Shown: piece after piece, positions 1 through 8,855 of the stretch
Position numbering within the stretch: position 1 is the first letter of the stretch
How the letters are laid out: each line of letters starts with the position of its first letter
Source: Lachnospiraceae bacterium 10-1
GTDB lineage: Bacteria > Bacillota > Clostridia > Lachnospirales > Lachnospiraceae
Assembly: GCA_000403495.2 (NCBI GenBank)
Contig: KE159810.1
Location: 435,001-499,000, forward strand
Length of the DNA: 64,000 nucleotides
Direction of reading: 5' to 3'
Made by a program: the position numbers and the translations under genes
The notes under the pieces: model-generated
The model's database searches: none
What the model saw: the letters and a program-made list of their open reading frames with translations, nothing else
What the model was told of the DNA's origin: nothing

Positions 1-178
<178 letters not shown>

Positions 179-413
179 TGTCTCCCGGGGCAGAACTCCT
201 TCCTCCTTCTTCTTAGAGGCTGCTTCCGCTTCCTCTTCCTTTCCGGATTTTTGCCTGCTTCTTTCCTCACAGGCTCCTCTGGCTTCTCTTTCCCGTCTCT
301 TTACTGTTTCTTCTTTGTTTCGTTCTCTGAATTATTCTTTCGAATTTTCAGGGCTGCATTGCTGTTTATTTGTCAAGGTTCTGTTTTGTCAGGCAATCTT
401 AGGAGATTACCAA
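179..413 (-). other. 16S rRNA leader region
   Basis: This is the 235-bp transcribed spacer between tRNA-Ser(GGA) and 16S. It is purine-rich on the minus strand and holds no believable protein gene; open frames here are random. It probably carries the leader half of the RNase III processing stem, but the partner lies outside the window. A TTGACA box occurs near 376-381 without a clear -10, so I do not call a second promoter. Confidence 0.6.
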
Positions 414-502
414 CGGAGAAGGAGGGATTTGAACCCTCGCGCCGCTATTAACGACCTACTCCCTTTCCAGGGGAGCCCCTTCAGCCTCTTGGGTACTTCT
501 CC
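414..502 (-). tRNA. tRNA-Ser (anticodon GGA)
   Basis: This is an 89-nt class II tRNA with a long variable arm. On the minus strand it starts GGAGAAG, pairs with the terminal CTTCTCC plus discriminator G, has the TPsiC loop GGTTCAAATCC, and the anticodon loop reads CTGGAAA, giving anticodon GGA (reads UCC/UCU). CCA is not encoded. It lies between tRNA-Ser(UGA) and the 16S gene and is probably processed from the same precursor. Confidence 0.93.
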
Positions 503-570
503 AAATCAAGCTGACTTATTCTTACTAATGAATCAGACTGTCAATCAGTCCGCGGAGAAGGTATCTCCAG

Positions 571-656
571 CGGAGAGGGTGGGATTCGAACCCACGCGCC
601 CTTGCGGACAAACGGTTTTCAAGACCGCCTCGTTATGACCACTTCGATACCTCTCC
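571..656 (-). tRNA. tRNA-Ser (anticodon UGA)
   Basis: This is an 86-nt class II tRNA. On the minus strand the acceptor stem GGAGAGG pairs with CCTCTCC plus discriminator G, the T arm contains GGTTCGAATCC, and the anticodon loop reads CTTGAAA, giving anticodon TGA (reads UCA/UCG). It is the first gene behind the promoter at 689-717. A TTGACA box with a weak GAATAA at 516-544 between the two tRNAs could be a secondary promoter. Confidence 0.94.
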
Positions 657-688
657 ATGTCGTGCGCCTCTCGCTCAGCGCAATGATT

Positions 689-717
689 ATTCTAGCAAAT
701 CAATTTGGCAGTGTCAA
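689..717 (-). promoter_or_regulatory. Promoter of the tRNA-Ser / rRNA operon
   Basis: On the minus strand there is a perfect -35 TTGACA (717-712), a 17-bp spacer and a -10 TAGAAT (694-689). The start point would be about 30 bases upstream of tRNA-Ser(UGA). The box lies only 18 bp beyond the stop codon of the alarmone synthetase gene. Confidence 0.85.
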
Positions 718-734
718 CACTTTTTTTACATTTT

Positions 735-1376
735 TTACAATTCCTTACAAGCTGCTTCCATTTTTTCTCTAATCACCAGCATTTTTTTATCTATTTTGTA
801 TATAGCCCGTGCACATTCTTTCAAATCTTTTTCAAATTCACACTTTTCATAATCGCCCTTTTTATATACAAAATGATGCTCCACCACCGCCCAGAGATTC
901 ATCGCCTGGGTTCTGATTTGTATCTCTACCCTTTTCTTTCCCACGCCATCCACCGGAACAAGTACAATCATATGAAGACTTTGATAGCCGCTGGATTTGG
1001 GTTTTTTTACATAATCCTTAGTTTTAATAACCTCCAGCTTCTCATCTTCTTTTAAAATCTCAGCAAGCCGGTAAATATCATCCAAAAAGTTACATATCAC
1101 TCTTATTCCCGAAATATCACTTAAATATTCCTGCGCCGTCTGTTGTTTGACAATATATTTTTTCTTAATCATCTTATTCAGGCAGCTTTCCGGTGTTTTA
1201 ATCCGGCAAATTGTTTGCCCTATAAAATTTCTACCCAGCTTTTCCGAGTATTCGATATTTATTTTTTCCAGTTTTTGTTCTATATATCTGCATGCTTCCT
1301 TGTATGGTTCCAAAAAAGCATCTTCTTCCATTTGTCTTAAAAATTCCTGGTATAAATCATCTACCGTATTTGTCAT
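735..1376 (-). CDS. relQ: Small alarmone synthetase (RelQ/YjbM type)
   Basis: The 213-residue protein is a stand-alone RelA/SpoT synthetase domain without the HD hydrolase, TGS or ACT domains of long RSH enzymes. It would transfer pyrophosphate from ATP to GDP or GTP to make (p)ppGpp. Family motifs are visible: SDISGIRVIC, then DYVKKPKSSGYQSLH (the G-loop and substrate-binding KPxxxGYQS), then EIQIRTQAMNLWAVVEHH. The length fits RelQ (about 210 residues). I start at the ATG at 1376; an open extension to 1466 has no family resemblance. Downstream is the rRNA promoter, so an rRNA operon follows a gene for the alarmone that represses rRNA synthesis. Confidence 0.88.
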   Translation of the reverse strand: MTNTVDDLYQEFLRQMEEDAFLEPYKEACRYIEQKLEKINIEYSEKLGRNFIGQTICRIKTPESCLNKMIKKKYIVKQQTAQEYLSDISGIRVICNFLDDIYRLAEILKEDEKLEVIKTKDYVKKPKSSGYQSLHMIVLVPVDGVGKKRVEIQIRTQAMNLWAVVEHHFVYKKGDYEKCEFEKDLKECARAIYKIDKKMLVIREKMEAACKEL

Positions 1377-1454
1377 AATCCTGTTATTCCCTTCCCAACT
1401 ATGGCAGCAATTACAAAACCTGCTTATACAATGCGGTTTGCTCCCATATATAAT

Positions 1455-1473
1455 GAAACGCCGCAAAGCGGCG
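1455..1473 (-). terminator. Intrinsic terminator after ispD
   Basis: A 6-bp GC-only stem CGCCGC/GCGGCG with an AAA loop is followed on the minus strand by TTTCATT. It would end the ispD transcript before the alarmone synthetase gene. The U-tract is short, so read-through is possible. Confidence 0.6.
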
Positions 1474-1548
1474 CGTAAATGTTAAGCTCTGAATACCATT
1501 ATTATGTATTAAATACGTAAAATATACCTAAAAGCTTAAATGCTGCTA

Positions 1549-2286
1549 TTATTTATCTGCTGTTTTGCTCTCCCTGTCTTTGATAAAATTTTCTGCTGTT
1601 ATAATATCTTCGGGAGTTGTTATTTTTATATTTTCATAGGAGCCAAATGCCAATTTTACCGGATGCCCCATAAATTTTTCTACCACCATTGCATCATCTG
1701 TAATAGTGGTACCTTCTTTCATCAAATCTTTTTCTTTCATGATCAGCTTATCGTAAGCTTTTTTGATCAAAGTGTACTCAAAGACCTGAGGAGTCTGTAC
1801 CATCCAAACCAGCTTCCGGTCAGGTGTGGATGAAATATACCCCTCTTTATCTGCAATCTTTATGGTATCCTTTACAGGCATCCCTGCCACGCAGCCCTTA
1901 AATTCCTTCACACAGGATAATGCCCTATTCAGGATTTCCTCTGTCACTAAAGGCCTTGCTCCATCATGAATAAAAACAAAATCACATTCCGAAATGCTGT
2001 TTAATCCGGCAGCGACAGAATGATATCGTTCCTTCCCACCTTCTATAATATGTCTTACCTTACTAAATCCATACCGGCCAACAATTTCTTTTTGGCAGAA
2101 TTCAATGTCCCCTGGCGATACTACCAGCACAATCTCATCAATGAAGCTCTCCTGAAAAACCTTTAATGAATAGTAAATAACCGGTTTTTCCCGTAACAGC
2201 ATATATTGCTTTTTTGTAGAGCTTTCCATCCGTTTACCGCTGCCAGCTGCCAGAACAATCGCTGACGTCCGTTCTTTTTTTACCAT
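1549..2286 (-). CDS. ispD: 2-C-methyl-D-erythritol 4-phosphate cytidylyltransferase
   Basis: Third step of the MEP isoprenoid pathway: CTP plus MEP gives CDP-ME. The 245-residue protein shows the IspD fold signatures: LAAGSGKRM (nucleotide loop with the catalytic Arg), KKQY, the HDGARPLV block, VKDTIK, and the TPQVF segment. I start at ATG 2286 because the product then begins like other IspDs; an in-frame TTG at 2328 has a better ribosome binding site (AGGAAGAG) and would add 14 basic residues. It follows tsaD closely. A second, divergent IspD-like protein sits at 24895-25623 in the glycan cluster; this copy keeps all key residues and is the housekeeping one. Confidence 0.92.
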   Translation of the reverse strand: MVKKERTSAIVLAAGSGKRMESSTKKQYMLLREKPVIYYSLKVFQESFIDEIVLVVSPGDIEFCQKEIVGRYGFSKVRHIIEGGKERYHSVAAGLNSISECDFVFIHDGARPLVTEEILNRALSCVKEFKGCVAGMPVKDTIKIADKEGYISSTPDRKLVWMVQTPQVFEYTLIKKAYDKLIMKEKDLMKEGTTITDDAMVVEKFMGHPVKLAFGSYENIKITTPEDIITAENFIKDRESKTADK

Positions 2287-2352
2287 TTTCCATACCACTT
2301 TCTGCCAAGTCTTTTTCTTTCGTTTCAAGTCTCTTCCTGTCGGCAGATATCC

Positions 2353-3378
2353 TTAAATTCTTTCACCAAGCCTTAGATTAGGTACTGCATTTAGATCAAA
2401 TCCATGCCGGATGCCTTTCTGGTACTCATAATAAGCCGCAGCTCCAATCATAGCTGCATTATCTGTGCAATATACCGGTGAAGGATGATAAAAAGCAATA
2501 TTTTTTTCCTTGCATCTTTCTTCAAACGCCCTTCGGAGTGCACTGTTAGACGCCACACCGCCGGCTATTGCAAATTTGTTGTAATGGTATTTTGAAACCG
2601 CATCCATAGAATGTTCCACAAGTACATCGATAACTGCTTTCTGAAAAGAAGCTGCTACATCTGCTGTGTTTATTTCTTCCCCTTTCATCCGGCAGGAATT
2701 TAAATAGTTCAGCACTGCCGATTTCAGACCGCTAAAGCTGAAATCATACTCCGAATTCCCAACTTTAGCCCGGGGAAAATGTATTGCGTCCGGATTCCCT
2801 TCTTTAGAAACCTTATCAATCTTCGGGCCGCCGGGATAGCCTAATCCTATAGCTCTCGCCACCTTATCAAAAGCTTCCCCTGCAGCATCATCTCTGGTTC
2901 TTCCAATAATCTCATATGTACCATAATCCTTCACCACTACCAAATGGGAATGTCCCCCTGACACCACCAGGCAGATAAAGGGCGGCTCCAAATCTTTATT
3001 TTCAATATAGTTGGCACTGATATGTCCTTCTATATGATGTACTCCTACAAGGGGAATTCCCGATGCAAAACTGATTGCCTTAGCCTCTGATACCCCTACC
3101 AGCAGCGCTCCAACAAGCCCCGGGCCATAGGTTACTGCAATGGCATCCATATCATAAAGCTCTTTGTCTGCATCAGTCAATGCCTGTTCTATCACCTGAT
3201 TAATTTTTTCTATATGCTTGCGGGAAGCAATCTCCGGTACCACGCCTCCATATTCTGTGTGCAAAGCAATCTGAGAATAAATTATGTTGGAAAGAACTTC
3301 CCTTCCGTTTCGTACCACTGCCGCCGCTGTTTCATCGCAGGAGCTTTCTATTGCTAATATACAAATCTCTTTTTCCAT
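2353..3378 (-). CDS. tsaD: tRNA N6-adenosine threonylcarbamoyltransferase TsaD
   Basis: TsaD transfers threonylcarbamoyl from TC-AMP to A37 of ANN-decoding tRNAs (t6A), working with TsaB and TsaE. The 341-residue protein has the ASKHA/Kae1 fold. Visible features are the N-terminal [14 protein letters not shown], the metal-binding H115-x3-H119 in GVHHIEGH, the conserved SGGHSHLV, and [15 protein letters not shown] near the C-terminus. The length is typical. tsaB and tsaE lie about 3-4 kb upstream on the same strand, separated by rimI, a small zinc protein, rnz and an unknown membrane-anchored protein, probably in one transcription unit. Confidence 0.97.
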   Translation of the reverse strand: MEKEICILAIESSCDETAAAVVRNGREVLSNIIYSQIALHTEYGGVVPEIASRKHIEKINQVIEQALTDADKELYDMDAIAVTYGPGLVGALLVGVSEAKAISFASGIPLVGVHHIEGHISANYIENKDLEPPFICLVVSGGHSHLVVVKDYGTYEIIGRTRDDAAGEAFDKVARAIGLGYPGGPKIDKVSKEGNPDAIHFPRAKVGNSEYDFSFSGLKSAVLNYLNSCRMKGEEINTADVAASFQKAVIDVLVEHSMDAVSKYHYNKFAIAGGVASNSALRRAFEERCKEKNIAFYHPSPVYCTDNAAMIGAAAYYEYQKGIRHGFDLNAVPNLRLGERI

Positions 3379-3420
3379 AAAGTCCTCAAACCTTTTTCAC
3401 ATGATCCATAATAATTCCTT

Positions 3421-4002
3421 TTACTGTTCCACCAGCTCCCAGCCATATATTTTCCAGTGATTTTCCTCGTCCTTGCGCAGGAGAAATACCTCCTGTGTAG
3501 AAGAAAGCTGTGTCCCCGTCCGCAAAGTAAAGGTGCAATATAATTTAGCCCAGCTATAGCCATCCTGTTTAAACTCTTCCACATCTGTGGCTGACGACAA
3601 GGTGTAGCTGGATATCACAATTTTTTCCTTTGTGAACTGCTCAATATCCCACTTTAAAGCCTGCAGGTACTGATCCTGCGTTGTGTTTGCAACCAGCTCT
3701 GCGTCATACAATGTCTGAATTTTAAGGGCCAGCTCTTTAAATTCTTCTTCCGTATAGGTTTCATTATACAAACACTGAGCCATCTGACAGTAACATTTTA
3801 ATACTTCTCTCGGCGTAGGCGGATAATTGGTATCCAGATTTCGCAGCAGCGCATTCTGAACTTCAGTTATCTTCACTTCGCTTTCCTGCTTACGGGAAGC
3901 TGCTTTTTGTGACAGATAAAAGTAATATCCCAGCACCAGGCATACCAGTATAACTCCAATGATCAGTATCTTCACTCCGTTTTGATTTTGTTTCTTTCTC
4001 AT
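3421..4002 (-). CDS. Uncharacterised membrane-anchored protein
   Basis: This 193-residue protein has a basic N-terminus (MRKKQNQNG), one transmembrane helix at about residues 11-28 (ILIIGVILVCLVLGYYFYL) and an exported, charged C-terminal domain with scattered aromatics. I do not recognise a catalytic motif; the second half has the look of a small alpha+beta NTF2-like fold, which is only an impression. The start is ATG 4002, chosen because GGAGGAGG sits 8 bases upstream; the open frame to 4068 is excluded. It lies between rnz and tsaD in the same operon, so a role in membrane or envelope upkeep is no more than a guess. Confidence 0.75.
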   Translation of the reverse strand: MRKKQNQNGVKILIIGVILVCLVLGYYFYLSQKAASRKQESEVKITEVQNALLRNLDTNYPPTPREVLKCYCQMAQCLYNETYTEEEFKELALKIQTLYDAELVANTTQDQYLQALKWDIEQFTKEKIVISSYTLSSATDVEEFKQDGYSWAKLYCTFTLRTGTQLSSTQEVFLLRKDEENHWKIYGWELVEQ

Positions 4003-4054
4003 CCGGATACCTCCTCCATACTTCTTTTCGTGAGGCAAAACGCCTTTTAAAGAG

Positions 4055-4966
4055 CTAATCCCCTCCAAAAACTAATTCCAAAGACTTTCCATCTCTGCAG
4101 GTTTCTGCAGCCGGGAAAATTTTTTTAACTGCCGGCAAAAACTCCTCGGGACGATTTAGCGAAGGACTGTAATGTGTCAGCCAAAATCTTTCCACCTGCG
4201 CTCTCTTTGCAAGTTCCGCCGCCTCATAAAAAGTCATATGTTTGTTTTCCCTGGCCTTTGCCTTTTTATCCGGCTCACCATACATTCCCTCACAAATAAA
4301 GAGATCTGCATTCATAGCATTTTTAACAATTCCCTGGGTAGGTCTTGTATCAGTACAGTAAGTAACCTTTAGTCCTTTTCTTGCCGGACCTAAAACCATT
4401 TCCGGCACAAGTGTCATTTCTTTTAATTGAATGATTTCCCCCTTCTGGAGACGATTCCAGTATTTTTTTTCTATTCCCAGTGCTAATGCCTTTTCTAACT
4501 GAAATTTACCAATCCGGTCAATAATCAGACTGTATCCATAACAGGTCACATTATGATTTACTTTAAATGCTTCTATACGAAAACCATCAAATTGTATGGC
4601 CTGCTCAGGTTCCGTTAATTCTAAGCAGTCAATCACAAAAGGAAGCTCCGGCGCAATCACCCGCAAAGAGGCAACTACTTTGGAAAGTCCTTTAGGCCCC
4701 ACCAAAAGAAGCGGCTCCGTCCGTTCTGCATTCCCCATTGTGAGAAGCATTCCGGGCAGTCCGCTGATATGGTCCGCATGAAAGTGGGTAAAGCAGATTA
4801 CGTCAATGGGTTTTGGGCTCCAGCCCTTTTCCTTCATGGCAATCTGCGTTCCCTCTCCACAATCTATTAATATACTTGTTCCATTATATCTGGCCATCAT
4901 GGATGTCAGCCACCTATAGGGCAGAGGCATCATTCCGCCTGTTCCCAATAAGCATATATCCAGCAT
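4055..4966 (-). CDS. rnz: Ribonuclease Z
   Basis: RNase Z is an endonuclease that trims tRNA 3' trailers from precursors lacking encoded CCA, which suits the CCA-less tRNA genes at 414-656. The 303-residue protein has the metallo-beta-lactamase motif THFHADH (H61, H63, D65, H66), the upstream LIDCGEGTQ, and later metal ligands in YCTDTRPT and WLTHYSPS. The substrate-recognition arm lies around residues 150-200. I start at ATG 4966, with GGAGG close upstream. Downstream it abuts the unknown gene ending at 3421. Confidence 0.93.
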   Translation of the reverse strand: MLDICLLGTGGMMPLPYRWLTSMMARYNGTSILIDCGEGTQIAMKEKGWSPKPIDVICFTHFHADHISGLPGMLLTMGNAERTEPLLLVGPKGLSKVVASLRVIAPELPFVIDCLELTEPEQAIQFDGFRIEAFKVNHNVTCYGYSLIIDRIGKFQLEKALALGIEKKYWNRLQKGEIIQLKEMTLVPEMVLGPARKGLKVTYCTDTRPTQGIVKNAMNADLFICEGMYGEPDKKAKARENKHMTFYEAAELAKRAQVERFWLTHYSPSLNRPEEFLPAVKKIFPAAETCRDGKSLELVFGGD

Positions 4967-5017
4967 AGTTCCTCCAAACCTGATACATCCTTGCACATCC
5001 TCTTGTAAAGAAAGTTT

Positions 5018-5260
5018 TTAAATCAATTCTACGATTTCCTCCTCCTCTACCGGAATGGCAAATTCTTTAATCATTTTATCATAACATTCCTCACATAAAT
5101 CAAAGGAATGTTTCTTTCCATCCTTATTGCTAAAATATCCAAACTTGATATTTCCGTTAAAGCATCCTTCTTTTAAAATTCCATTTTCCACATGTAATTC
5201 TTTTTTGCATTTATTACAGATCACGGATACAAGCTCTTTCTTATCTGAATAACCTCGCAT
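5018..5260 (-). CDS. Small zinc-ribbon-like protein
   Basis: The 80-residue soluble protein has two CxxC knuckles, ICNKCKK near residue 14 and DLCEECYDK near residue 55, arranged like a single zinc ribbon, then an acidic C-terminal tail (PVEEEEIVELI). The start ATG 5260 has a textbook AAAGGAGG eight bases upstream; a longer frame to 5398 overlaps rimI and is not believable. No function can be assigned from sequence; the fold suggests nucleic-acid or protein contact. It sits between rimI and rnz. Confidence 0.7.
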   Translation of the reverse strand: MRGYSDKKELVSVICNKCKKELHVENGILKEGCFNGNIKFGYFSNKDGKKHSFDLCEECYDKMIKEFAIPVEEEEIVELI

Positions 5261-5354
5261 GTTCTTATCCTCCTTTGGTATTTCGCATATACTCCCTAAC
5301 ACTATTATACATAAAAGAGAAATAAGGAACAGTGGTAATTCTTCCATGCACTTC

Positions 5355-5789
5355 CTATCTTTTCCACATAATAAGGGCATCTTCCCTTGGCTTTTCATAA
5401 AAGTCCGGCCTTACCCCTTCTCCTTTAAATCCAAGTCTTTCATACAGCCTGATTGCCGGCTGATTGCTAACCCTCACCTCAAGGGTACAATCTCCCATGC
5501 CATTTTCCAAAGCTTTTTCAAGCATATATTCCATCAGCTTCCTGCCGATTCCTTTTTGCCTGTGTTTTTCGGCAACCACAACATTTGTGATCTCGCCTTC
5601 ACCGGCAATATTTCTTATGCCGCAGCAGCCTGCAATTTCTCCGTTCAGCTCCGCAACATAATAATAAGCATAATCAGCCTCCACCATTTCCAAAAAATCC
5701 TTTGCCGACCAGGGCATGGAAAAAGTTTCACTTTCAATTTTGCTGACAGCTTCCACATCATCCGCTTTCATTTCTCTAATTAACAACAT
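5355..5789 (-). CDS. rimI: Ribosomal protein alanine N-acetyltransferase RimI
   Basis: A GNAT acetyltransferase of 144 residues that would acetylate the N-terminal alanine of ribosomal protein S18 using acetyl-CoA. The acetyl-CoA loop is seen as EKHRQKGIGRKLM (Q/RxxGxG/A pattern), with the substrate half EVRVSNQPAIRLYERLGF typical of RimI. The start overlaps the end of tsaB by 14 bp, indicating translational coupling. rimI next to tsaB is a very common arrangement in Firmicutes. Confidence 0.93.
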   Translation of the reverse strand: MLLIREMKADDVEAVSKIESETFSMPWSAKDFLEMVEADYAYYYVAELNGEIAGCCGIRNIAGEGEITNVVVAEKHRQKGIGRKLMEYMLEKALENGMGDCTLEVRVSNQPAIRLYERLGFKGEGVRPDFYEKPREDALIMWKR

Positions 5790-6519
5790 TTTTACCTTTT
5801 CTTTCCCGCTCCGCCTGGGATAATCTCAAGTATTCCGGTGCATGATCCTTTGCATTCACCACTTTTTTCTCTTTTAGATATTGGAAAGCCAGCATGGCAA
5901 AGGATGCTGCCCGCTGCCGGTTCATATGCGCTGGTGCAAAGCTGTAGGGAATTGTCAAAAGATGTGCAAGTTTTTCTTCAAATACAGGCACACCATCCCC
6001 CAAAAAAATCACTTCCCTGCCTGTTTCATTACATTTAGCGGCAATCTCCTCTATGGATACGGCACATTGATCAAGCAGGGTGGAAAGCGCATATCTTTTA
6101 AGATTGTGTGGCAGAGAAGCTTCCTTTTCCTTTACAAATTCATAAATTCCAGTATAAACCTGATCTCTTCTGGCATCCATAATGGGGCATACCAGTTTAT
6201 CTGTTCCATACAAATTACATGCCAGCCCGTCTAATGTGGGAATCTCCACAAGCGGTACATTTAATGTAAATCCAAGCCCTTTGGCCGTAGCTGATCCAAT
6301 CCGCAGTCCGGTAAACGAGCCAGGCCCGGCGGCCAGGGCAATAGCATCCACAGTGGCTAAATCCAGCTCCACCATAGTTTTCAGTTCATTCAACATGGGA
6401 AGAAGAGTTTGGGAGTGTGTTTTCTTATGTTGGATATTGTATTCTCCCACCAGTTTATCATCTTCAACAATTGCCGTTGATGCCACCAGACCGGAACTAT
6501 CTATTGCTATGATCTTCAT
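5776..6519 (-). CDS. tsaB: tRNA threonylcarbamoyladenosine biosynthesis protein TsaB
   Basis: TsaB is the inactive TsaD paralogue that forms the TsaB-TsaD-TsaE complex for t6A synthesis. The 247-residue protein starts MKIIAIDSSG and contains the hallmark AAGPGSFTGLRIG segment and MDARRDQVYTGIY. It lacks the metal-binding HxxxH of TsaD, as expected. The start overlaps the tsaE stop (ATGA type junction) and the end overlaps rimI, so the three are co-translated. Confidence 0.95.
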   Translation of the reverse strand: MKIIAIDSSGLVASTAIVEDDKLVGEYNIQHKKTHSQTLLPMLNELKTMVELDLATVDAIALAAGPGSFTGLRIGSATAKGLGFTLNVPLVEIPTLDGLACNLYGTDKLVCPIMDARRDQVYTGIYEFVKEKEASLPHNLKRYALSTLLDQCAVSIEEIAAKCNETGREVIFLGDGVPVFEEKLAHLLTIPYSFAPAHMNRQRAASFAMLAFQYLKEKKVVNAKDHAPEYLRLSQAERERKGKNVVN

Positions 6520-6959
6520 CCTAAATACCGTTCCTTAATCTGTATTTTTCTATAATCAAATCCTTTTTTCAAATCCTTGGAAATGGTAATTTCAGTAAAA
6601 TGCTCCGGAAGAATCTCTTCAATCAGATCTGCCCATTCTATCAGGCACACCCCATCTCCATAAAAGCAGTCCTCATATCCAATTTCGTCCATTTCAGAAA
6701 TGTCTCCGATCCGGTACACATCAAAATGGTAAAAAGGGCATCTTCCCTCTTCATATACCTGTAAAATCGTAAAGGTAGGGCTGTTAACCGGCTCTGTAAT
6801 TCCAAGCCCTTGCGCTAACCCTTGCGTAAATACCGTCTTTCCGGTGCCCAAATCTCCAATCAGGGTGAACACTGTTCCTGCTGCCGCTTCCTGTCCGATC
6901 TGCCTGCCCAGCTCAAAGGTTTCCTCCGGACTATTGGTTTCAATAAGTTTATCTTCCAT
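6516..6959 (-). CDS. tsaE: tRNA threonylcarbamoyladenosine ATPase TsaE
   Basis: TsaE is the small P-loop ATPase that resets the t6A complex. The 147-residue protein has the Walker A GDLGTGKT (residues 35-42), then the family block VNSPTFTI and HFDVYRI with the acidic EMDEIGYED segment, and LIEWAD near the C-terminus. It is the first of the tsaE-tsaB-rimI run and sits 13 bp after the YcxB-like gene. Confidence 0.95.
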   Translation of the reverse strand: MEDKLIETNSPEETFELGRQIGQEAAAGTVFTLIGDLGTGKTVFTQGLAQGLGITEPVNSPTFTILQVYEEGRCPFYHFDVYRIGDISEMDEIGYEDCFYGDGVCLIEWADLIEEILPEHFTEITISKDLKKGFDYRKIQIKERYLG

Positions 6960-6972
6960 TAAATATTACTTC

Positions 6973-7452
6973 CTAACCGCGAATCTTAACTTTCTTAGGG
7001 GACATATGGGTAGATATGATTTCAATGACCAAGGGTGCCTTTTCCCCTAAATCTTTCCTTGGAAAAATAGAGGCATTTACCGGTGAAGTATAAATAATCA
7101 GGCTCCTGGGCGTAGATACTGCCTTATGCATCTCCTCCCATTTCTGGCTTTGCGCCTCTCCTTTCTGGGATACCTCCATGCCTTCCTCCGTCAGCCTATA
7201 GTGAAGGCTTTCTTTAAATGCAGAATTTGCAAGATACTGCTGTCTGGATTTCACAAACAAAGTCCAGGGCAGATAAGCCAAAATTACAATACCGGCAATC
7301 AGACACAATACACCGCTGCCCATAAAAAACGCCACTACCAAAAGTGCTCCTGTCACTGCTCCAATTAATCCCGAGGCACTTGTATAGGTATGATAAAGCA
7401 TATAGTCATAAAGTACTCCCGGTGTTATTTTCACATCAAATTCAACTTCCAT
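6973..7452 (-). CDS. YcxB-like membrane protein
   Basis: The 159-residue protein has two adjacent transmembrane helices (about residues 30-70), then a basic segment and a beta-rich cytoplasmic domain. The closing pattern, W-E-x-M-H-K followed by a hydrophobic strand and a PRKDL stretch, resembles the YcxB family, whose function is unknown. It begins 13 bp upstream of tsaE and may be the first gene of the t6A operon. A related C-terminal pattern occurs in the protein at 57910-58560. Confidence 0.65.
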   Translation of the reverse strand: MEVEFDVKITPGVLYDYMLYHTYTSASGLIGAVTGALLVVAFFMGSGVLCLIAGIVILAYLPWTLFVKSRQQYLANSAFKESLHYRLTEEGMEVSQKGEAQSQKWEEMHKAVSTPRSLIIYTSPVNASIFPRKDLGEKAPLVIEIISTHMSPKKVKIRG

Positions 7453-7484
7453 AAGTACATTCCTTTAAGTCTTCTCTTACTGAA

Positions 7485-7510
7485 AGAGCACCTACACAGG
7501 CAGGTGCTCT
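7485..7510 (-). terminator. Hairpin after the MacB-type permease gene
   Basis: A perfect 9-bp inverted repeat AGAGCACCT/AGGTGCTCT with an 8-base loop lies 57 bp beyond the permease stop. The U-tract on the minus strand is weak (TTCAG), so termination may be partial. Confidence 0.5.
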
Positions 7511-7567
7511 CCACTCATCTTTCTTCTATTATACTAAAAATACTGCAAAGTGCAATAAAAAACTTTT

Positions 7568-8800
7568 TTACTCATGCCGCAGTGCTTCGATTGGGCTGAG
7601 CCTTGCTGCCTTTCTTGCCGGATAAATTCCAAAAAAGATTCCCACACCGCAGGAAAATACTGAAGCAATAATAATAGTTGCCACATCCACGGAAGCAGTA
7701 ATATCCATAATTGAACAAACGCCCAAGGCTCCCATGATTCCTAATATAATTCCAATAATTCCTCCAAGCAGTGTAATAATGCCTGCCTCTGCTAAAAACT
7801 GCAGCAATACTGAACCGGTTCTTGCTCCCAATGCCTTTCTGATACCAATTTCTCTTGTTCTTTCCGTTACGGACACCAACATAATATTCATAACGCCAAT
7901 TCCGCCTACCAAAAGGGAAATTGCTGCCACAAAGGAAATAAACACTGTGATAAATCCTAAAATCGTATCATACTGAGCTGCCACATCCGTAAAGCTCTGC
8001 ATCATGATCTGATTTTCTCCGCGGACATTATGCCTGCTTTCCAGCAGCGCCAATGTCTTGGCAGCCACCTCGGTACAATAAGCAGAGGACTCTGCAACCA
8101 CATAGAATTGATTAATTTCATCAATGTAATACCCCAGCTTATTTGCCATAAAGGTAAGTGGCACTTCTGCTTCAATGGTGGTCACTCCATAGCTTCCGCT
8201 GATGATGGAGGATGCACTGTCCTGCCTGATGCCGATCACCCGAAGCTCCTGCGTCACCCCCCAGAAGGTTGCATCAAAACTCATACCAATCACATCTGTG
8301 GTTCCAAACAAGGCCACAGCGCTGCTTTCCGTGATTATACATACATTACTGCCGCCATCATAATCATTTTGTGAAAAATATTTTCCCTTGGCAATAGGTT
8401 CCGATGAAATATATTGAAGGCCTGTTGTTCCACCGCTCATTCTGATATCAAAATCGCCTTTAGGCCCTTCTGCTGTTCCCCATGTGCCAAACTGTGGTGT
8501 TACACCTTTTACATGATCGATCTGGGTTACAATTGCTTCAAAATCTGCCTGATCAAAGGTTACCGTAGTATCCTTCCTTGTACTGTCTACATAAAATGCA
8601 ATTTGACCGCCTGCAAGCCCTTCCAGTTCGGAATTCACCTGTCCCCGGACGCCATTGCCAATAGATATGACCATAATAACCGAAGAAATACCGATAATGA
8701 TACCAAGCATTGTAAGGATCGAACGCCCTTTATTACTTTTAATGTTCATAAGGGCAATTTTTATGTATTCCCAAATTTGTGCCATTTTCTTTTTTACCAT
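7568..8800 (-). CDS. MacB-type ABC transporter permease
   Basis: The 410-residue protein has one N-terminal transmembrane helix (ILTMLGIIIGISSVIMV, about 30-46), a large extracytoplasmic MacB core domain, and three C-terminal helices of the FtsX/MacB type (about 285-400), with the conserved ERTREIGIRKALGA before the last pair. Such permeases use a mechanotransmission cycle to push substrates (peptides, antibiotics, lipids) out through an adaptor. It is the last gene of a three-gene operon, after the ATPase at 10451-11149 and the adaptor at 8856-10403. Substrate unknown. Confidence 0.88.
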   Translation of the reverse strand: MVKKKMAQIWEYIKIALMNIKSNKGRSILTMLGIIIGISSVIMVISIGNGVRGQVNSELEGLAGGQIAFYVDSTRKDTTVTFDQADFEAIVTQIDHVKGVTPQFGTWGTAEGPKGDFDIRMSGGTTGLQYISSEPIAKGKYFSQNDYDGGSNVCIITESSAVALFGTTDVIGMSFDATFWGVTQELRVIGIRQDSASSIISGSYGVTTIEAEVPLTFMANKLGYYIDEINQFYVVAESSAYCTEVAAKTLALLESRHNVRGENQIMMQSFTDVAAQYDTILGFITVFISFVAAISLLVGGIGVMNIMLVSVTERTREIGIRKALGARTGSVLLQFLAEAGIITLLGGIIGIILGIMGALGVCSIMDITASVDVATIIIASVFSCGVGIFFGIYPARKAARLSPIEALRHE

Positions 8801-8855
8801 GCCTTTCCCGTCTAAGGCGCTGCTTTCATAAAGCTACGCCCTGTACGTATCTCTC

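Noticed and set aside
5261-5398. N-terminal extension of the small zinc protein with a hydrophobic stretch
   Set aside because: It overlaps rimI on the same strand, lacks a ribosome site, and a perfect AAAGGAGG precedes the internal ATG at 5260.
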